A stretch of DNA of 6,109 nt from Solirubrobacterales bacterium (GTDB lineage Bacteria; Actinomycetota; Thermoleophilia; Solirubrobacterales; Solirubrobacteraceae), in the NCBI GenBank assembly GCA_017354065.1, contig JAFMRN010000153.1, positions 1 through 6,109 of the forward strand. Direction: 5' to 3'. This document shows positions 1 to 5,959 of this stretch, one piece after another. Positions within the stretch are counted from its first letter, which is position 1; each line of letters opens with the position of its first letter. Under the pieces are notes generated by a model that saw only the letters and a program-made list of their open reading frames with translations, was not told the origin of the DNA and ran no database searches. Both the position numbers and the translations under genes were made by a program.

Positions 1-687
1 GACGTCGGTCGGGGCCGGCGCCGCGCCGATCACCAGCACGACCTCACCGCGGGGCGCGGTCTCGGCATACTTGTCGCGCAACTCCGTGGCGGTGCCGCGC
101 ACGATCTCCTCGTGCAGCTTGGTCAGCTCGCGGCAGAGCACCACCGGACGCTCGGGGTCGAGCTCGGCCAGGGTGCTCAGCGTCGCGCTGACGCGCCGCG
201 GCGACTCAAAGGCCACCAGAGTCTCCTGGCGACCCAGCAGCTCGACCAACTCGCTCTTCTTGCGCGGCAGGAACCCGCTGAAGTGCCAGTGGTCGGCCGG
301 CAGCCCGCTGGCGACCAGCGCCGCGAGCGCTGCGGAGGGCCCGGGCAGCACCTCGACGGCTACGCCGGCGGCGACACAGGCGCGGACCAGCACGTAGCCG
401 GGATCGGATACCAGCGGCATGCCGGCGTCGGACACCAGCGCGACGCTCTCACCGTGGTGCATGCGCCTGACCAGCTCGGCCGCGCGGCCGGGCTCGTTGT
501 GCTCGTGGTAGCTGACCAGCTTCGCGTTGACGCCGTACTGCTTGAGCAGCGCGCCCGTGCGGCGTGTGTCCTCGCAAGCCACCACGTCAGCTTCACGCAG
601 CGCCGCCAGTGTGCGCAGCGTGATGTCATCGACGTTGCCGATCGGCGTCGGACAGACGATCAGACGTCCGCTGATCCCAACGGTCAT
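1..687 (-). CDS. rsmI: RsmI, 16S rRNA (cytidine-1402-2'-O)-methyltransferase, 3' end cut by window
   Basis: RsmI uses S-adenosylmethionine to 2'-O-methylate C1402 of 16S rRNA, in the decoding centre of the small ribosomal subunit. Translating the minus strand from the ATG at 687 gives 229 residues with no stop before the window edge. The family is usually about 270-290 aa, so the C-terminal part is missing. Tetrapyrrole-methylase-fold motifs appear in order: TPIGNVDDIT (14-23), CEDTRRTGALL (38-48), YHEHNE (60-65), SDAGMPLVSDPG (86-97, SAM-binding region), LPGPSA (114-119), FSGFLPRK (136-143), FESPRR (160-165), and RELTKLHEE (186-194). Methionine at 90, where E. coli has threonine, is a form I associate with actinobacterial RsmI. 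The start overlaps the upstream kinase stop as ATGA, and GAGGTG sits 3 nt before the ATG, so translational coupling is likely. Identity is very sure. Confidence 0.96.
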   Translation of the reverse strand, partial: MTVGISGRLIVCPTPIGNVDDITLRTLAALREADVVACEDTRRTGALLKQYGVNAKLVSYHEHNEPGRAAELVRRMHHGESVALVSDAGMPLVSDPGYVLVRACVAAGVAVEVLPGPSAALAALVASGLPADHWHFSGFLPRKKSELVELLGRQETLVAFESPRRVSATLSTLAELDPERPVVLCRELTKLHEEIVRGTATELRDKYAETAPRGEVVLVIGAAPAPTDV

Positions 688-1652
688 GCGCGCACCTCGC
701 TGTCGCCTTCAAGCGCCAAGGCGGCGGCGCCGATCATCCCGGCCTCAAATCCGAATCGCGCCGCCACTACCTGAACGGTATCCCGCGCTGGCGGCAGCGC
801 GCGTTTCGCCAGCTCCCTGCGCGCCGGCTCCAGCAGCAGGTCACCGGCTGCCATCACGCCCCCGCCGACGATGATCAGCTCCGGGTTGAACATGTTCGTG
901 TAGCTGGAGAACGCAACCCCGAGCCGCGTCCCGATCAGCTCCAGCACCTCACGCGCGACCGGATCGCCGTCGTGTGCGAGCTCGGTGACCAGCGGCCCCA
1001 ATGGCGCACGGCCGGCGCTGAAGGCCTGGCCCAGCGCGCTGTCGGGCTGCTGGTCTGCCACCCGCCGGGCCTCGCGTTCCAGCGCCGTGCCAGAGGCCAG
1101 CGATTCCACACACCCGCGGTTGGGGCAGTTCCCCTGACAGCGCGGGCCGTCGGCCTGGATCACCATGTGCCCGAGCTCCGCCCCGGCACCGATCGAGCCC
1201 CGGTACAGCGCGCCGTTGAGGATCAGCCCACCGCCGATGCCCGTGCCGATCGTCAGCATCAGCGCGTCGTTGACGCCGGTCGCGACGCCGGCCCGGAGCT
1301 CCGCCAGCGCGGCCATGTTCGCGTCGTTGTCGACGTAGCAGGAGACGCCGAGCCGCTCAGACATGATCGCCCCGAAGGCGAGGTCCTTCATGTCCAGGTT
1401 GATCGCCAGCACCGCGGTGCCGGTCCGCTGGTCGAACGTGCAGGGGATCCCGAACCCGACGGCGTCGACCTCGCCGCCGGCGTTGTCGATCGCCTCCTGA
1501 ACGGCCTCCGTTACGGTGTCCAGCAGCTTGGGCTGATCCAGACCGGTGAGGGGTCGCTGAAGTCGGTGGTGGACTGAGAGCCTGCCATCGACCGCGCCGG
1601 CCAAAAGCTTTGTCCCGCCCATATCGACGCCGATGACGCGCCGGTCAGGCAT
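684..1652 (-). CDS. ROK-family sugar kinase, probably glucokinase
   Basis: This 322-aa protein has the full length of a ROK (repressor, ORF, kinase) family sugar kinase without the N-terminal DNA-binding domain of ROK repressors. It is therefore expected to be a cytosolic enzyme phosphorylating a hexose, most likely glucose, with ATP. Visible motifs are the phosphate-binding DMGGTKLLAG (10-19), catalytic-loop VDNDAN (107-112, likely base Asp110), GTGIGGG (136-142), sugar-site GAELGH (157-162, Glu159 and His162), a cysteine cluster with Cys172, Cys176 and Cys181, and a C-terminal IIVGGGV (260-266). The cluster reads CQGNCPNRGC instead of the textbook CxCGxxGC but should still bind structural zinc. 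The gene leads a two-gene unit with rsmI. No Shine-Dalgarno site precedes its ATG. TATAGT lies 7 nt upstream, suggesting a leaderless message. Glucose is inferred; mannose, fructose or N-acetylhexosamine are possible substrates. Confidence 0.9.
   Translation of the reverse strand: MPDRRVIGVDMGGTKLLAGAVDGRLSVHHRLQRPLTGLDQPKLLDTVTEAVQEAIDNAGGEVDAVGFGIPCTFDQRTGTAVLAINLDMKDLAFGAIMSERLGVSCYVDNDANMAALAELRAGVATGVNDALMLTIGTGIGGGLILNGALYRGSIGAGAELGHMVIQADGPRCQGNCPNRGCVESLASGTALEREARRVADQQPDSALGQAFSAGRAPLGPLVTELAHDGDPVAREVLELIGTRLGVAFSSYTNMFNPELIIVGGGVMAAGDLLLEPARRELAKRALPPARDTVQVVAARFGFEAGMIGAAALALEGDSEVRA
691..696 (-). promoter_or_regulatory. Shine-Dalgarno site of rsmI
   Basis: On the minus strand GAGGTG lies 3 nt before the rsmI ATG, inside the last codons of the kinase gene. 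It supports the 687 start. Together with the ATGA overlap, it suggests ribosomes finishing the kinase can re-initiate on rsmI. Confidence 0.6.
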
Positions 1653-1659
1653 GGGCCCA

Positions 1660-1665
1660 ACTATA
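1660..1665 (-). promoter_or_regulatory. Possible -10 element of a leaderless promoter for the ROK kinase
   Basis: The minus strand reads TATAGT followed by TGGGCCC and then the kinase ATG. That spacing puts the expected transcription start on or next to the A of the ATG, which fits a leaderless mRNA. No Shine-Dalgarno site is present and no convincing -35 hexamer is seen at 16-18 bp. Prediction only. Confidence 0.35.
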
Positions 1666-1741
1666 TGGGCTGCCCAAGATGAGCAGGTTCAGGGTCGCTT
1701 TAGTCGAATTCGTAACCTCAGACGGCCCCGACCGGCACGCA

Positions 1742-1793
1742 TAACCGCGACCGCTTCCGCTCGCCAACCCGCGACCAGCGCCTAACCGCGACC
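1742..1793 (+). repeat. Three direct copies of a TAACCGCGACC-like motif upstream of the LCP gene
   Basis: TAACCGCGACC occurs exactly at 1742-1752 and 1783-1793. A near copy with one extra C, CAACCCGCGACC, lies at 1765-1776. They fill the 60 bp before the LCP start in the divergent 1653-1804 spacer. They could be operator sites for the LCP gene or the divergent kinase, or a local duplication; short GC-rich words also recur by chance. An 8-bp palindrome CGAATTCG lies nearby at 1705-1712. Confidence 0.4.
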
Positions 1794-1804
1794 CCGCCTA
1801 TCTG

Positions 1805-3202
1805 ATGCCAGAGGATCCCGACGAGCCCGAGTACCGGGTCTACAGCGCGAAAAAGAAGTCTCGCTGGCATAAGGGCCGCGATGCCGGGTCCGCTAACGCC
1901 CCGAGCGACCCGCCGGCCGCTCAGGCCTCCGGGTCTGGGTCTGGGTCCGCTTCGGGTTCCGATTCCGGTTCCGGAGATGCGGACGCCGGCTATCAGGTCT
2001 ACCGCTCATCACCTCGCGGGCTGCGCGCGCGTCTGCTCGGCCTGACCGACTCCGAGACGGGCCGCCGCGCCCAGGAGGCCGAGCGCGAGATCGCCAGCCG
2101 GCGCGAAGCGAGCCGGTCCAAGCAGCGCGAGCAGGACCTGGGCAGCGTCCGGCGCCTGAGCGGGAGCAAGGCCCCGCTGGCCGACCGTCCGGAGGCCCCG
2201 CCGGCGCCGGCTTATGAACGCTCCGGCGGACCCGGGCTGGGCCGCTGGGGACGCGGAACCTGGACCTGGCGCCGCGCGCTGAAGTACCTCGTGTGCGCGG
2301 TGATCGGTTGGGTGCTGTTGTCCGCCGTGCTGTTCTTCATCTCCGCCCAGACGAAGGCCGGCAACGTGCCAAAGAGCCTGAAAGCCGCTTTGACCGGTCC
2401 GTCCGTACCGATGATCGCCTCGGCCGAGAACGTGCTGGTGCTGGGGCTCGACACCCGCCCGAAGACCGGCGCGAACTCCAAGGAGCCCGGCGCCAACCAC
2501 AACGAGTCGACCTCGGCGACCGACTCGATCATGCTCTGGCACGTCGGCGGCGGCGTCTCCCGGCGCCTGTCGATCCCCCGCGACACGCTGGTCAACATCC
2601 CCGGTGAGGGCAAGGCGAAGATCAACGCCGCCTGGAGCAAGGACCCGGGGCTGACCGTGAAGGTCGTCGAATCGCTGACCGGGGTCAAGATCAACCACGT
2701 GATAGTGGTCGACCTCGGGCGTTTCCCGAAGTTCATAGATGACATCGGCGGCGTCACCGTGAAGACCTCGAAGATCTGCTCGAACATCTCCGGCGGTGTC
2801 AAGAACGGGGGGTCAACCTTGAACCTCAGCGCCGGCTCACACCATTTGAGCGGCGCCCAGGCGCTGGTGCTGGCCCGTACCCGTGAGAACTCCTGCAATC
2901 CGGCCTATACGGACCTCCAGCGCGAGGCCGCCCAGCAGCAGATCATGAACGGGATCAAGAACCAGCTGTTCAGCGTCCACGCGTTCTTCAACCTGCCCTG
3001 GGCCTCCTGGGATGCGCCCGGCGTGATCCAGACCGACATGGGCGGCTTCTCACTGCTGGAGCTGTTCGCCTCCGCCGAGATCGGCGGGACCTCCAAGCCG
3101 ATGCTGCTGTCAGAGACCGCCGGCAACTACGGCGGCGCGGACGTGCTGATCCCGAACCAGGCGAACATCAACTCGCAGGTCCACAAGCTGCTGCACGGCT
3201 AG
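1805..3202 (+). CDS. LCP (LytR-CpsA-Psr) family cell-wall glycopolymer transferase
   Basis: LCP proteins are membrane-anchored phosphotransferases that move lipid-linked glycopolymers (teichoic acid, arabinogalactan, capsule) onto peptidoglycan outside the cell. This 465-aa protein has a charged cytosolic N-terminus of about 158 residues, one membrane segment (about 161-180, YLVCAVIGWVLLSAVLFFIS) preceded by WRRALK, and an extracellular LCP domain (about 207-390). LCP hallmarks are LVLGLDTRP (211-219), ATDSIMLWH (238-246), RRLSIPRDTLVNIPG (253-267), KINAAW (272-277) and ARTRENSC with DLQREAAQQQ (357-379), supplying the Asp and Arg residues of the metal-pyrophosphate site. Cys325 and Cys364 could form a disulfide. 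The N-terminus has a Ser-Gly run (42-57) and two related boxes, YRVYSAKK (10-17) and YQVYRSSP (63-70). No Shine-Dalgarno site precedes the ATG. The glycopolymer attached cannot be told from the sequence. Confidence 0.94.
   Translation: MPEDPDEPEYRVYSAKKKSRWHKGRDAGSANAPSDPPAAQASGSGSGSASGSDSGSGDADAGYQVYRSSPRGLRARLLGLTDSETGRRAQEAEREIASRREASRSKQREQDLGSVRRLSGSKAPLADRPEAPPAPAYERSGGPGLGRWGRGTWTWRRALKYLVCAVIGWVLLSAVLFFISAQTKAGNVPKSLKAALTGPSVPMIASAENVLVLGLDTRPKTGANSKEPGANHNESTSATDSIMLWHVGGGVSRRLSIPRDTLVNIPGEGKAKINAAWSKDPGLTVKVVESLTGVKINHVIVVDLGRFPKFIDDIGGVTVKTSKICSNISGGVKNGGSTLNLSAGSHHLSGAQALVLARTRENSCNPAYTDLQREAAQQQIMNGIKNQLFSVHAFFNLPWASWDAPGVIQTDMGGFSLLELFASAEIGGTSKPMLLSETAGNYGGADVLIPNQANINSQVHKLLHG
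1928..1974 (+). repeat. Degenerate GGGTCT/GGTTCC repeat coding for the Ser-Gly linker
   Basis: Within the LCP gene the DNA cycles through GGGTCT, GGGTCC and GGTTCC hexamers, coding alternating Gly and Ser for about 16 residues, with an Asp interruption. Such short in-frame repeats can gain or lose copies, so linker length may vary between strains. It lies in the cytosolic, probably disordered part of the protein. Confidence 0.6.
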
Positions 3203-3204
3203 AG

Positions 3205-3317
3205 GTGTCGATCTGCACAAAGCGCCTGGCCGCGGCGAGCTTTGTGCATATGCGCACGAAAATCGCGCTCAATCGACACAAGCGCCGCTCCGCGGACCGC
3301 TTTGTGCAAATCCGCAC
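3205..3317. repeat. Tandem pair of palindromic (REP-like) units with 60-bp period
   Basis: Unit 1 has arms 3205-3223 (GTGTCGATCTGCACAAAGC) and 3239-3257 (GCTTTGTGCATATGCGCAC) that pair at 16 of 19 positions, counting one G-U, around a 15-nt loop. Unit 2 repeats it 60 bp on: CACAAGCG at 3277-3284 pairs with CGCTTTGTG at 3298-3306, with one bulged T. The interval 3221-3260 matches 3281-3320 at 30 of 40 positions, and both loops carry CCGCGG (3230-3235 and 3290-3295). The first unit begins 2 nt after the LCP stop codon. It may be a repetitive extragenic palindrome, an mRNA 3'-end structure, or a paired binding site. Confidence 0.7.
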
Positions 3318-3318
3318 G

Positions 3319-3358
3319 GTTCTGACTTGGTGGTGGTCTTTGAGACCACCACCAGAAC
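3319..3358. terminator. Strong hairpin between convergent genes, probable bidirectional terminator
   Basis: GGTGGTGGTCT (3329-3339) pairs perfectly with AGACCACCACC (3343-3353) across a 3-nt TTG loop. GTTCT (3319-3323) can add five more pairs with AGAAC (3354-3358) if five bases bulge. The hairpin lies between the plus-strand LCP stop and the minus-strand zinc-ribbon stop at 3370. There is no T-run on either side, so it is not a classical intrinsic terminator. Its perfect stem and convergent position still favour a terminator role. Confidence 0.65.
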
Positions 3359-3369
3359 GGAACGCCGCG

Positions 3370-3681
3370 TCAGTCTGCGCTGGCCGCGGTCTTGGCCGTG
3401 TCGTTCTTGGACGACGACGTCTCGGTCTTATCTGATTTGGCCGAATCGCCGCTGGAGCCGTTGTTGCTCTCCGACGCGGAGGCTTCCTTCTCCCTGCTAC
3501 GGCGCTTGGTGCCGTAGTCGGTGTTGTAGAAGCCCGAGCCCTTGAAGTGGATCGCGGGCGCGCTCAGCACGCGCTCAGCCTTGGCCCCGCAGATCTCGCA
3601 TTTGGTCAGCGGGTCCTCAGAGAAGCTCTGCATCACGTCAAAGACGTGGCCCTTCTTGCACTTGTATTCGTACAGCGGCAT
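3370..3681 (-). CDS. Small FmdB-family zinc-ribbon protein
   Basis: The 103-aa product starts MPLYEYKCKKGH, the typical opening of FmdB-family (putative regulatory protein) zinc ribbons, whose function is not established. Likely metal ligands are Cys8 and His12 (CKKGH in place of the usual CxxC) plus Cys28 and Cys31 (CEIC). The conserved tail of the ribbon follows as ERVLSAPAIHFKGSGFY (36-52). Residues about 62-103 are a low-complexity Ser/Lys/Asp/Thr/Ala tail, probably disordered. A longer reading frame from 3759 would add 26 residues and overlap the upstream gene; the ATG at 3681 is chosen because the family begins MPxYEYxC. No good Shine-Dalgarno site is seen. The gene lies 38 bp downstream of the YbjQ-like gene and could share its transcript; a weak TATCCT (3693-3698, minus) might also serve as its own -10. 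Confidence 0.88.
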   Translation of the reverse strand: MPLYEYKCKKGHVFDVMQSFSEDPLTKCEICGAKAERVLSAPAIHFKGSGFYNTDYGTKRRSREKEASASESNNGSSGDSAKSDKTETSSSKNDTAKTAASAD

Positions 3682-3719
3682 TCCGGTGCTACAGGATAGA
3701 CGGCCGCCGTTTACCGCGC

Positions 3720-4040
3720 TCAGCGCTTGGCGACGCGAACCGCGGTGCCATAGGCGCACACTTCGGTCCAGTTCTGGCCCATCTCCGAGGTGTCAAAGCG
3801 CATCGCCAGGATCGCGTCGGCGCCCTTGGCCTCGGCCTCCTCGACCATCCGCTGCTGTACCTCCTGGCGGCTCGCCACCAGGTTCTTGGTCATCCCCTTC
3901 AGCTCCCCGCCGGCCAGTGACTTGAAGCCCGCACCGAGCTGGGAGCCGATGTTGCGGCTGCGCACCATCAAACCGAACACCTCGCCCAGCACCTCGGTGA
4001 CCTCATAGCCCGGGAGGTCGTTCATGGTTGAGATCAGCAT
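3720..4040 (-). CDS. YbjQ/UPF0145 family protein (DUF74, 'heavy-metal-binding' domain)
   Basis: This 106-aa protein matches the UPF0145/YbjQ family across its length, a small cytosolic alpha-beta fold for which no firm biochemical role is known; the heavy-metal-binding name is a database label. Recognisable stretches are LISTMNDLPGYEV (2-14), GVVxG-like GEVFGLMVRSRNI (19-31), FKSLAGGELKGMT (39-51), the helix SRQEVQQRMVEEAEAKGADAILAM (58-80), and the end WTEVCAYGTAVRV (91-103). The start at 4040 is supported by AGGGTGG 4 nt before the ATG; a second ATG at 4025 would lose the first strand. Transcription diverges from glyS across only 25 bp, so the two promoters must overlap each other or the coding ends. 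Confidence 0.9.
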   Translation of the reverse strand: MLISTMNDLPGYEVTEVLGEVFGLMVRSRNIGSQLGAGFKSLAGGELKGMTKNLVASRQEVQQRMVEEAEAKGADAILAMRFDTSEMGQNWTEVCAYGTAVRVAKR

Positions 4041-4056
4041 GGATCCACCCTAAGCC
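4028..4056 (+). promoter_or_regulatory. Possible promoter of the glycyl-tRNA synthetase gene
   Basis: TTGAGA (4028-4033) and TAAGCC (4051-4056) are separated by 17 bp. The -35 lies within the first codons of the divergent YbjQ-like gene. Transcription would begin near 4063, leaving a 5' leader of about 3 nt for the ATG at 4066 or about 33 nt for the ATG at 4096. The -10 match is poor, so this is a weak prediction. Confidence 0.3.
4045..4051 (-). promoter_or_regulatory. Shine-Dalgarno site of the YbjQ-like gene
   Basis: AGGGTGG on the minus strand, followed by ATCC and then the ATG at 4040. It fixes the longer of two possible starts and occupies part of the 25-bp spacer shared with glyS. Confidence 0.6.
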
Positions 4057-4065
4057 ATAACCTGC

Positions 4066-5439
4066 ATGCTTGTGACGATTACGGACAAGGTGACGATGGA
4101 CAAGATCGTGTCGCTCGCCAAGCGGCGCGGGTTCGTGTTTCCGGCCTCAGAGATTTACGGCGGGATCGCGAACACCTATGACTACGGGCACTACGGCGTG
4201 CTGTTGAAGAACAACGTCAAGGGCCAGTGGTGGAAGGCGCTGCTCCAGGAGCGCGATGACGTCGTGGCACTGGACTCGGCGATCATCCAGCACCCGCGGA
4301 CGTGGGAGGCCTCAGGCCACCTTGCCGGCTTCACCGACCCGCTGATCGACTGCCGTGTCTGCAAGCGCCGGTTCCGCGCCGACAAGCTTGAGGACGCCGT
4401 CTGTGGCCAGAAGCCCTCCAAGCAGCCCGGCCAGGGCCCGGACTGCGATCTCACCGATCCGCGTGAGTTCAACCTGATGTTCAAAACGCAGATCGGCCCG
4501 GTCGCCGACGACGGCTCGGTCGCCTACCTGCGTCCGGAGACCGCGCAGGGGATCTTCCTGAACTTCAAGCAGTACCTGCAGTTCAGCCGCAAGCGCCCGC
4601 CGTTCGGCATCGCCCAGGTCGGCAAGTCCTTCCGCAACGAGATCACGCCGGCGAACTTCATCTTCAGGACGCGTGAGTTCGAGCAGATGGAGATGGAGTT
4701 CTTCGTCCCGCCGGACGAGGCCGAGGAGTGGCACAAGTACTGGTGCCAGACCCGCTATGACTGGTACGTGAAGCTGGGGATCCGGCCCGACCATCTGCGG
4801 CTGCGCCCTCACGACCCGGACGAGCTGTCCCACTACTCCTCAGCGACCTCCGATGTCGAGTACCTGTACCCCGGCAGCATGGACTGGGGTGAGCTGGAGG
4901 GGATCGCCAACCGCGGCAACTTCGACCTGACCCAGCATGCCGAGCACTCGCGCCAGAACCTGGAGTACGTGGATCCCTCGGGCGCACGCTACCTGCCACA
5001 CGTGATCGAGCCGGCCGGCGGCGTTGACCGCGCGGCGCTCGCGTTCCTGATCGACGCCTACGACGAGGATGAGATCGAGGGCGAGACCCGGACCGTGCTG
5101 CGCCTCCACCCCGCCCTGGCGCCCGTCAAGGTCGCCGTGCTGCCGCTGGTCCGCAAGGACGGCCAGCCGGAGCTGGCGCGGGAGATCGTCGCCGGCCTGC
5201 GCGAGCAAATGCAGGCCGAGTACGACGAGTCGGGCGCGATCGGCAAGCGCTACCGCCGCCAGGATGAGATCGGCACCCCGTGGGCGGTGACCGTGGATCA
5301 CCGGTCACTGGAGGATCAAACCGTCACCGTGCGCGACCGTGACAGCCTGACCCAGGAGCGCATCCCGATCAGCCAGCTGCCCGGTGAGCTGGCCAAGCGC
5401 CTGGCGACGCCGTGGCGGTCGCCAAAGCTGAACGCCTGA
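4066..5439 (+). CDS. glyS: Glycyl-tRNA synthetase, single-chain (alpha2) type
   Basis: This class II synthetase charges tRNA-Gly with glycine for cytosolic protein synthesis. The 457-residue length and architecture match the homodimeric type of Thermus and actinobacteria, not the alpha2beta2 E. coli enzyme. Visible are the N-terminal KRRGFVFPASEIYGGIANTYDYG (19-41), RPETAQGIF (156-164), motif 2 as GKSFRNEITP with RTREFEQMEMEFF (187-213), motif 3 as VIEPAGGVDRAALAFL (313-328), and a C-terminal anticodon-binding domain (about 350-447; APVKVAVLPLV at 352-362). Cys96, Cys99, Cys113 and Cys127 in the inserted segment could form a zinc knuckle, as in the Thermus enzyme. An internal ATG at 4096 has AAGGTG 3 nt upstream, whereas 4066 has no ribosome site; 4066 is kept because related enzymes carry a similar short N-terminal extension. 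Confidence 0.96.
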   Translation: MLVTITDKVTMDKIVSLAKRRGFVFPASEIYGGIANTYDYGHYGVLLKNNVKGQWWKALLQERDDVVALDSAIIQHPRTWEASGHLAGFTDPLIDCRVCKRRFRADKLEDAVCGQKPSKQPGQGPDCDLTDPREFNLMFKTQIGPVADDGSVAYLRPETAQGIFLNFKQYLQFSRKRPPFGIAQVGKSFRNEITPANFIFRTREFEQMEMEFFVPPDEAEEWHKYWCQTRYDWYVKLGIRPDHLRLRPHDPDELSHYSSATSDVEYLYPGSMDWGELEGIANRGNFDLTQHAEHSRQNLEYVDPSGARYLPHVIEPAGGVDRAALAFLIDAYDEDEIEGETRTVLRLHPALAPVKVAVLPLVRKDGQPELAREIVAGLREQMQAEYDESGAIGKRYRRQDEIGTPWAVTVDHRSLEDQTVTVRDRDSLTQERIPISQLPGELAKRLATPWRSPKLNA

Positions 5440-5467
5440 GGACCCGTTGATGTAGCTCGCGGCACAG

Positions 5468-5959
5468 ATGAGCGCGGGACATGAGCTCGATCCAGAGTCC
5501 CTCGGGGATCACGTCGACCGGCTGTACCGGGCCGCGTGGAGCATGTGCGGCTCACGTGAGGAAGCAGAAGACCTGGTCCAGGAAACGTTCGTCCGGGTGC
5601 TGGAGCGGCCCCGCCTGCTGCGCTCGGGCAACGATCTGGGCTACCTGCTCAAGGTTCTGCGCAACACGGTCATCAGCCGACACCGGGCGGCCTCACGGCG
5701 CCCGCCGGAGGCGCCGCTGCCAGAGGACTACGCCGCCCTGCCCGACAGGCGGGCGGCCACGCCCGAGCGCCACCTGGAGGCGACCGAGCTGTATGCGGCG
5801 ATCGCCGCGCTGCCCACCGACTTTCGTGACGCGGTGATAGCCGTCGACGTGATGGGCCTGTCCTACCGTGAGGCGGCCCGGGCGCTGCGCGCACGCGAGG
5901 CGACGATCACCACGCGCGTACATCGCGGGCGCAAGCAGCTGGCCGCGGCACTGCGCTAG
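5468..5959 (+). CDS. ECF-type RNA polymerase sigma factor (sigma-70 family)
   Basis: This 163-aa protein has the two-domain structure of extracytoplasmic-function sigma factors, which redirect RNA polymerase to a small stress or envelope regulon. Region 2 spans about 13-73, with AWSMCGSREEAEDLVQETFV (23-42) and the LGYLLKVLRNTVISRHR core-binding and -10 part (57-73). A proline-rich linker follows (about 74-103). Region 4 spans about 104-161, with ALPTDFRDAVIAVDVMGLSY (114-133) and a helix-turn-helix ending ATITTRVHRGRKQL (145-158) that would read the -35. The start at 5468 is the first ATG after an in-frame TAG at 5453; no Shine-Dalgarno site is evident. It follows glyS by 28 bp and could be read through from it. 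No anti-sigma gene follows on the same strand; a convergent gene overlaps its last 4 bp. Confidence 0.93.
   Translation: MSAGHELDPESLGDHVDRLYRAAWSMCGSREEAEDLVQETFVRVLERPRLLRSGNDLGYLLKVLRNTVISRHRAASRRPPEAPLPEDYAALPDRRAATPERHLEATELYAAIAALPTDFRDAVIAVDVMGLSYREAARALRAREATITTRVHRGRKQLAAALR

Noticed and set aside
112..774. Plus-strand open frame of 220 codons at the left end
   Set aside because: It lies antisense to rsmI, whose motifs are unmistakable, and has no recognisable domain.
1705..1712. CGAATTCG palindrome in the kinase/LCP spacer as an operator
   Set aside because: Only 8 bp and not extendable; too short to support a specific call.
2009..2698. Long minus-strand open frame of 229 codons opposite the LCP gene
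   Set aside because: The plus strand encodes a clear LCP protein here; the antisense product is low-complexity and is a by-product of high GC content.
3205..3317. CRISPR array
   Set aside because: Only two units, with palindromic arms and diverged copies; no identical direct repeats separated by unique spacers.
3205..3435. Possible small plus-strand gene after the LCP gene
   Set aside because: The frame runs through two palindromic units and a hairpin into the antisense of the zinc-ribbon gene; the peptide is not protein-like.
3682..3759. Upstream extension of the zinc-ribbon protein to an ATG at 3759
   Set aside because: The family starts MPxYEYxC, and the extra 26 residues would overlap the YbjQ-like gene and resemble no domain.
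5450..5455. ATGTAG start-stop element in the glyS/sigma spacer
   Set aside because: A single 6-base word with no ribosome-binding site; chance occurrence is the simpler explanation.
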